DNA of 64,000 nucleotides from Salminus brasiliensis (lineage: Eukaryota; Chordata; Actinopteri; Characiformes; Bryconidae). The stretch is from NCBI RefSeq assembly GCF_030463535.1, contig NC_132878.1, positions 26,298,425-26,362,424 of the forward strand, given 5' to 3'. Numbering within the stretch: position 1 is the first letter of the stretch; every line of letters begins with the position of its first letter. A program made the translations under genes and the position numbers. Below, one piece after another: positions 60,971 to 64,000 of the stretch. The notes beneath the pieces were generated by a model, which saw only the letters and a list, made by a program, of their open reading frames with translations, was not told where the DNA came from and ran no database searches.

Positions 60971-62300
60971 GCAGGTCAATCTGGTAGTGAGTGAGTAATG
61001 CAGTAATTTGTCCCCATGTTAAATGGTAAGCTGCCAACCAGAATTTACATCTGCTTTTCCTGGTAGCCCAGCTCGGCAAGAAGAAGCTGGAATGAGCTCC
61101 ATTATTTACGCACCACACATCAGTTCAGTAGTGAGAAGTAGAGAAGGTGATTTGGGATTTGCCAAACAATAAGACAGAAGAGGCAGAAGGTGTAGCGTCT
61201 GAAATGCTGAAGACCATTAAGAGATATTTTATTCATGCATTAAAACAGGTATCTAATATTTTCAGAATGGTTATATCCCTAATGTAAGCGACAGTTTACA
61301 TTATTTAAGAATGTTCAATGTTTAAGTGTTTTCAGTCTGCTTTCAAGAATTCCTCCTTGACTGGTGCACATAGGAAAAGACCTGACCTGTATGGAGTTCT
61401 GGAATTTATCTAGTGATAGATCCTTTTATTAAAGAGTAGAACAATGTTGTAGGTTTTACAAGTACTGTGGTTGGAAATATATTTTTTAGAGAACATATGT
61501 AAATGTTGAGAAAACTGGATTTGGGCAATATTGCAAATGTTGGGTATGTCTTTAGAATAATGTAATTGTTATGGTTGGTAATATTGCAAACTACAAAATG
61601 CTGTGATTGGGAATACTGCATTAGAGAAAAGTACAAATTAAGTACAAATCTCTATTGCACACGTGACTCTTAATGAGACCAAAAAGTGTATGGTTCTTTA
61701 ATTGCATTGCTGGAAGAACCTTTATTTGTAAGAGTGTTTGGCCCTGTATTGTAGCTCTTTCAACTAGCATTCCAGGCTGATACACTCCATATAGCTTTAG
61801 TATAAGTGGGCGGGGCTAAACTGCTATAGGATAGGTGGATATATGTGTAACTGCATTGTTTTTTCGTGAAAACAAAAATTGAGTCATTCAATTCAAAAGG
61901 GGCAATTTTTGCAACTTAATTTTAACATACAGAATGGAAAATTATGTTTTTTTTCCAAGATATGAGCCCTTAATAACCATTATAAAGAACATCCAACTCT
62001 TAGATTTCCAAAAAGTGAATAAAATTGGTTGTTCATATGGACCCTTTAGCTTTTGAATGTGGAACAAAAAGAAGCGCCTGAAATGTATGTGTGAGTGGTA
62101 GCGACAGAAGCCAAGTTGGTAGAGGGAGTAATGGCTAATGCAGTGATCTGTCCCCCTGCTAACGAGCCTTTGTAATCGTACAGCACGCACAGGAGACACA
62201 GCGAACCTTCAGTGTTTCATCCTGCCAATTCCTGGCCCAGCAGAGAGAGATGGAAAGCCAGATAATGGAAGGGGTAATTTTCACCACTGATGTGTCTGGT
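60757..62300. repeat. Direct duplication, two diverged copies
   Basis: Copy A at about 60757-61135 and copy B at about 61637-62300 share gtacaaatctctattgcac-like starts, cattgctggaagaaccttta, tgtattgtagctctttcaac, cattccaggctga and ctccatatag. They then share taatgcagt..tgtccccctgctaa and agccagataatgga-like segments. Copy B contains an extra block, about 61798-62080, not present in A. Copy A contains a (TG)n run at 60937-60966 instead. Confidence 0.7.
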
Positions 62301-62959
62301 ATAAAATAAGCGTGTGAAATTGTCTCTGCAGCAGCGATGAGGGAAGCTGCAGAGTGGCCAGTGATGTAGAAGGATGAAAGCCGTTCATCATTACTGACAC
62401 TCTGGTCCCAGAGAAATCTTCCCCAGGTGACAGCTCACACCCTTTTTCGCCGAAGAGTTCCTGCGTTAAGTTTTTGAAGGTTAGGGGTAATTACGTTCCT
62501 TAAAGGTGTCTGCTGTCCTTAAGAAAATCAAGTTGCTATGGAAACTGATGTCCACCAAAGTTAGAATCAAGATTCCAGTACCAGAATCCGACAAAGCACA
62601 GAGCAGGGGGGTAACCTAGGGTTGGACCAGACATTCAGAGGGGATCTGGAGGCATGCAAAATACATCACAATTACTTTTAACAGCATGTTTAGTTAATAA
62701 TATTATTATTATTAGTGATTTTTTATCAAGACACATTGTTGCAGACTAAAGCCTCAGGTTGGGGGAAAACTACTGGCTTGGCTAACACGTTCAGAGAAGG
62801 CTTACTGCTACCTCTGTAATGTCAGCTAATATACATTAGAAATGGGGAGAGGGACGGCCCTCCTACCCACCCAGGGTCTCTTGTATGAAGACATGAAGAC
62901 TTTCCATGATGTCATCTGCCACAACTGTAAACTGATTTTCACCAAATGTACTTAGTTGA

Positions 62960-63060
62960 GGCCCCTATGTGGTGCAGTCGTCTAAGCATTGGCCCTATAA
63001 TCGTGTAAAACCCAGGTTCGAACCCCTGGCATGCCACAGTTGGCCTCTCTGGGACTCAGC
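62960..63060 (+). repeat. tRNA-derived SINE head with good A and B boxes
   Basis: tggtgcagtcgtctaagcat gives an A-box region, and ggttcgaacccc a consensus B box, about 45 bp apart near 62972 and 63016. The acceptor stem does not pair, so it is not a functional tRNA gene. Confidence 0.65.
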
Positions 63061-63084
63061 TAGACAGCTGAAACACAACTGGGT

Positions 63085-63205
63085 GTTCCAAACAAGACAA
63101 CTGACCCCAAACACACATCAGAGGTGGCCTTCACACAGTCCTGTACCTATCGAAAACATGTGGGCTGTGCTTAAAAGTTGTGTCTATGCCAGAAAAACCA
63201 ACTAA
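63085..63205 (+). pseudogene. Tc1-like transposase C-terminal fragment
   Basis: Across frames the text DPKHTS and then PIENMWAVLKSCVYARK can be read. This corresponds to the end of the second catalytic block and the third acidic residue region (PIENLW) of Tc1-like transposases. It directly follows the SINE head at 62960-63060. Confidence 0.7.
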
Positions 63206-64000
63206 TAAATATGGACTAAAGCATTTACACTATGGATAGCAGATGCTACTGTTGTTTTTAGCTATGCTAATATACTTATGCATATGTTTATAGATAACAG
63301 TGTCATACATCCATACAGTGTCAAAAACATATAAGCAATGTGATGATTTAGGCATGCAGTTTAATGCTAATTAGTGGAGCTTCCATTAGCTAACAGCTAG
63401 CCTCAAGCAGTACGATGCAGTTGCTCAAGTTGCAGTTGCAGTCAATTGACTACATTTGGAGTGTGTAGGGAAATTGTGTACGTTTTTTCATTGAACAGTT
63501 CCTTTATTAGTTTTCTGCTCTGTTTGCAACAGCTGATTCAGTACTTCTAGGAATAAATAAAAAAAGAAGTGTGCCTGCGTAGCCATCTCATTAGCAGTCT
63601 CTGTTTGTCCTCAGCCTTCAAAACACAGCGACTAACTCCACTCAACTGACAAATTTAACTCCGCCGAAAGCCCTCTGTTATCCAGTTCGCAGCTCACTCC
63701 AGACAGATGTGCCGAGTCAGCGGCAGAGAAAGCAAAGAGTCGCAGGCCGGGATCGTCGCACACTGTGTGCCACTTTTACCAAAAACATCCATCAGCCAGC
63801 AAGTCAGGGCAGCATAGCAAAAGGTTTCTATGTCCCTAGAGAGAACAGATTTCTATATAAAACTTTTGAGATCAGATGTAATCTCCACAGAGGCAGTATA
63901 GAATCCCTGCACTCACAGCACTCTCCTGCATATATCATGTTCTGGATTAAATGGATTTTCAGTGAATAACTGGGAGGGGCTTTGTGAAGTAGGCCTGAAA

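Larger units (their letters stand above)
38831..64000 (+). other. mtnr1c: First intron of the melatonin receptor gene, running off the window
   Basis: The donor is at 38831. No frame in the remaining 25 kb encodes TM2-TM7 of a GPCR on the plus strand (no NIFVVSLA-, NRYCYICH- or NPxIY-like text). All content that can be identified is repetitive, as listed. Between repeats, at 41400-43600, 44460-46060, 47350-48300, 51900-52400, 53830-54980 and 63210-64000, I see only AT-rich unique-looking sequence. Confidence 0.65.

Noticed and set aside
62972..63045. tRNA gene
   Set aside because: A and B boxes are present, but the acceptor and anticodon stems do not pair and a Tc1 fragment follows. It is a SINE head.

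Overview
This is vertebrate nuclear DNA, almost certainly from a teleost. Genes are split by GT-AG introns, coding density is very low, CpG-rich patches mark promoters, and the non-coding DNA is full of fish-type repeats: Tc1-like transposons, hAT MITEs, tRNA-derived SINEs, LINE fragments and long (TA)n, (TG)n and (GATA)n tracts. I would guess an ostariophysan fish, with low confidence. Four protein-coding loci can be supported. Every exon junction was placed by eye using splice sites and reading phase.

Layout. (1) 113-3294, plus strand: a complete five-exon TNF-superfamily ligand of TRAIL/TNFSF10 type (286 aa). (2) 4271-11700, minus strand: complete nono, encoding the paraspeckle/DBHS RNA-binding protein (nine coding exons, 443 aa, plus a non-coding first exon). 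It converges on gene 1, with the two 3' ends about 1 kb apart. (3) 12.1-17.6 kb: repeats, a promoter-like CpG patch with a possible first exon near 13.7 kb, and a decayed LINE. (4) 18188-32226, minus strand: a six-exon gene for a 285-aa conserved protein I cannot name. It has a lysine-rich N-terminus followed by a strongly constrained W/G/R-rich core. An NRF1-type palindrome lies about 210 bp upstream of its start codon. (5) 32.5-38.1 kb: intergenic repeats. (6) 38632-38830, plus strand: first coding exon of a melatonin receptor, best matched to the Mel1c (mtnr1c/GPR50) branch. It stops at the expected family intron after TM1. The remaining 25 kb of the window appears to be this single intron, and exon 2 lies beyond the right edge.

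The genes do not form a pathway: they are a death-receptor ligand, a nuclear RNA-binding protein, an uncharacterised protein and a GPCR. The unusual content is in two places. One is the uncharacterised gene. The other is the mtnr1c intron, which holds four unrelated minisatellite families (29-bp, 18-bp, 61-bp and roughly 43-bp units), nested transposons, a long hairpin and a local duplication. I found no CRISPR array, operon, rRNA gene, functional tRNA gene or viral gene. The most useful outputs here are the two complete reconstructed gene models (genes 2 and 4), the dated-by-TSD transposon insertions, and the candidate orphan exons.
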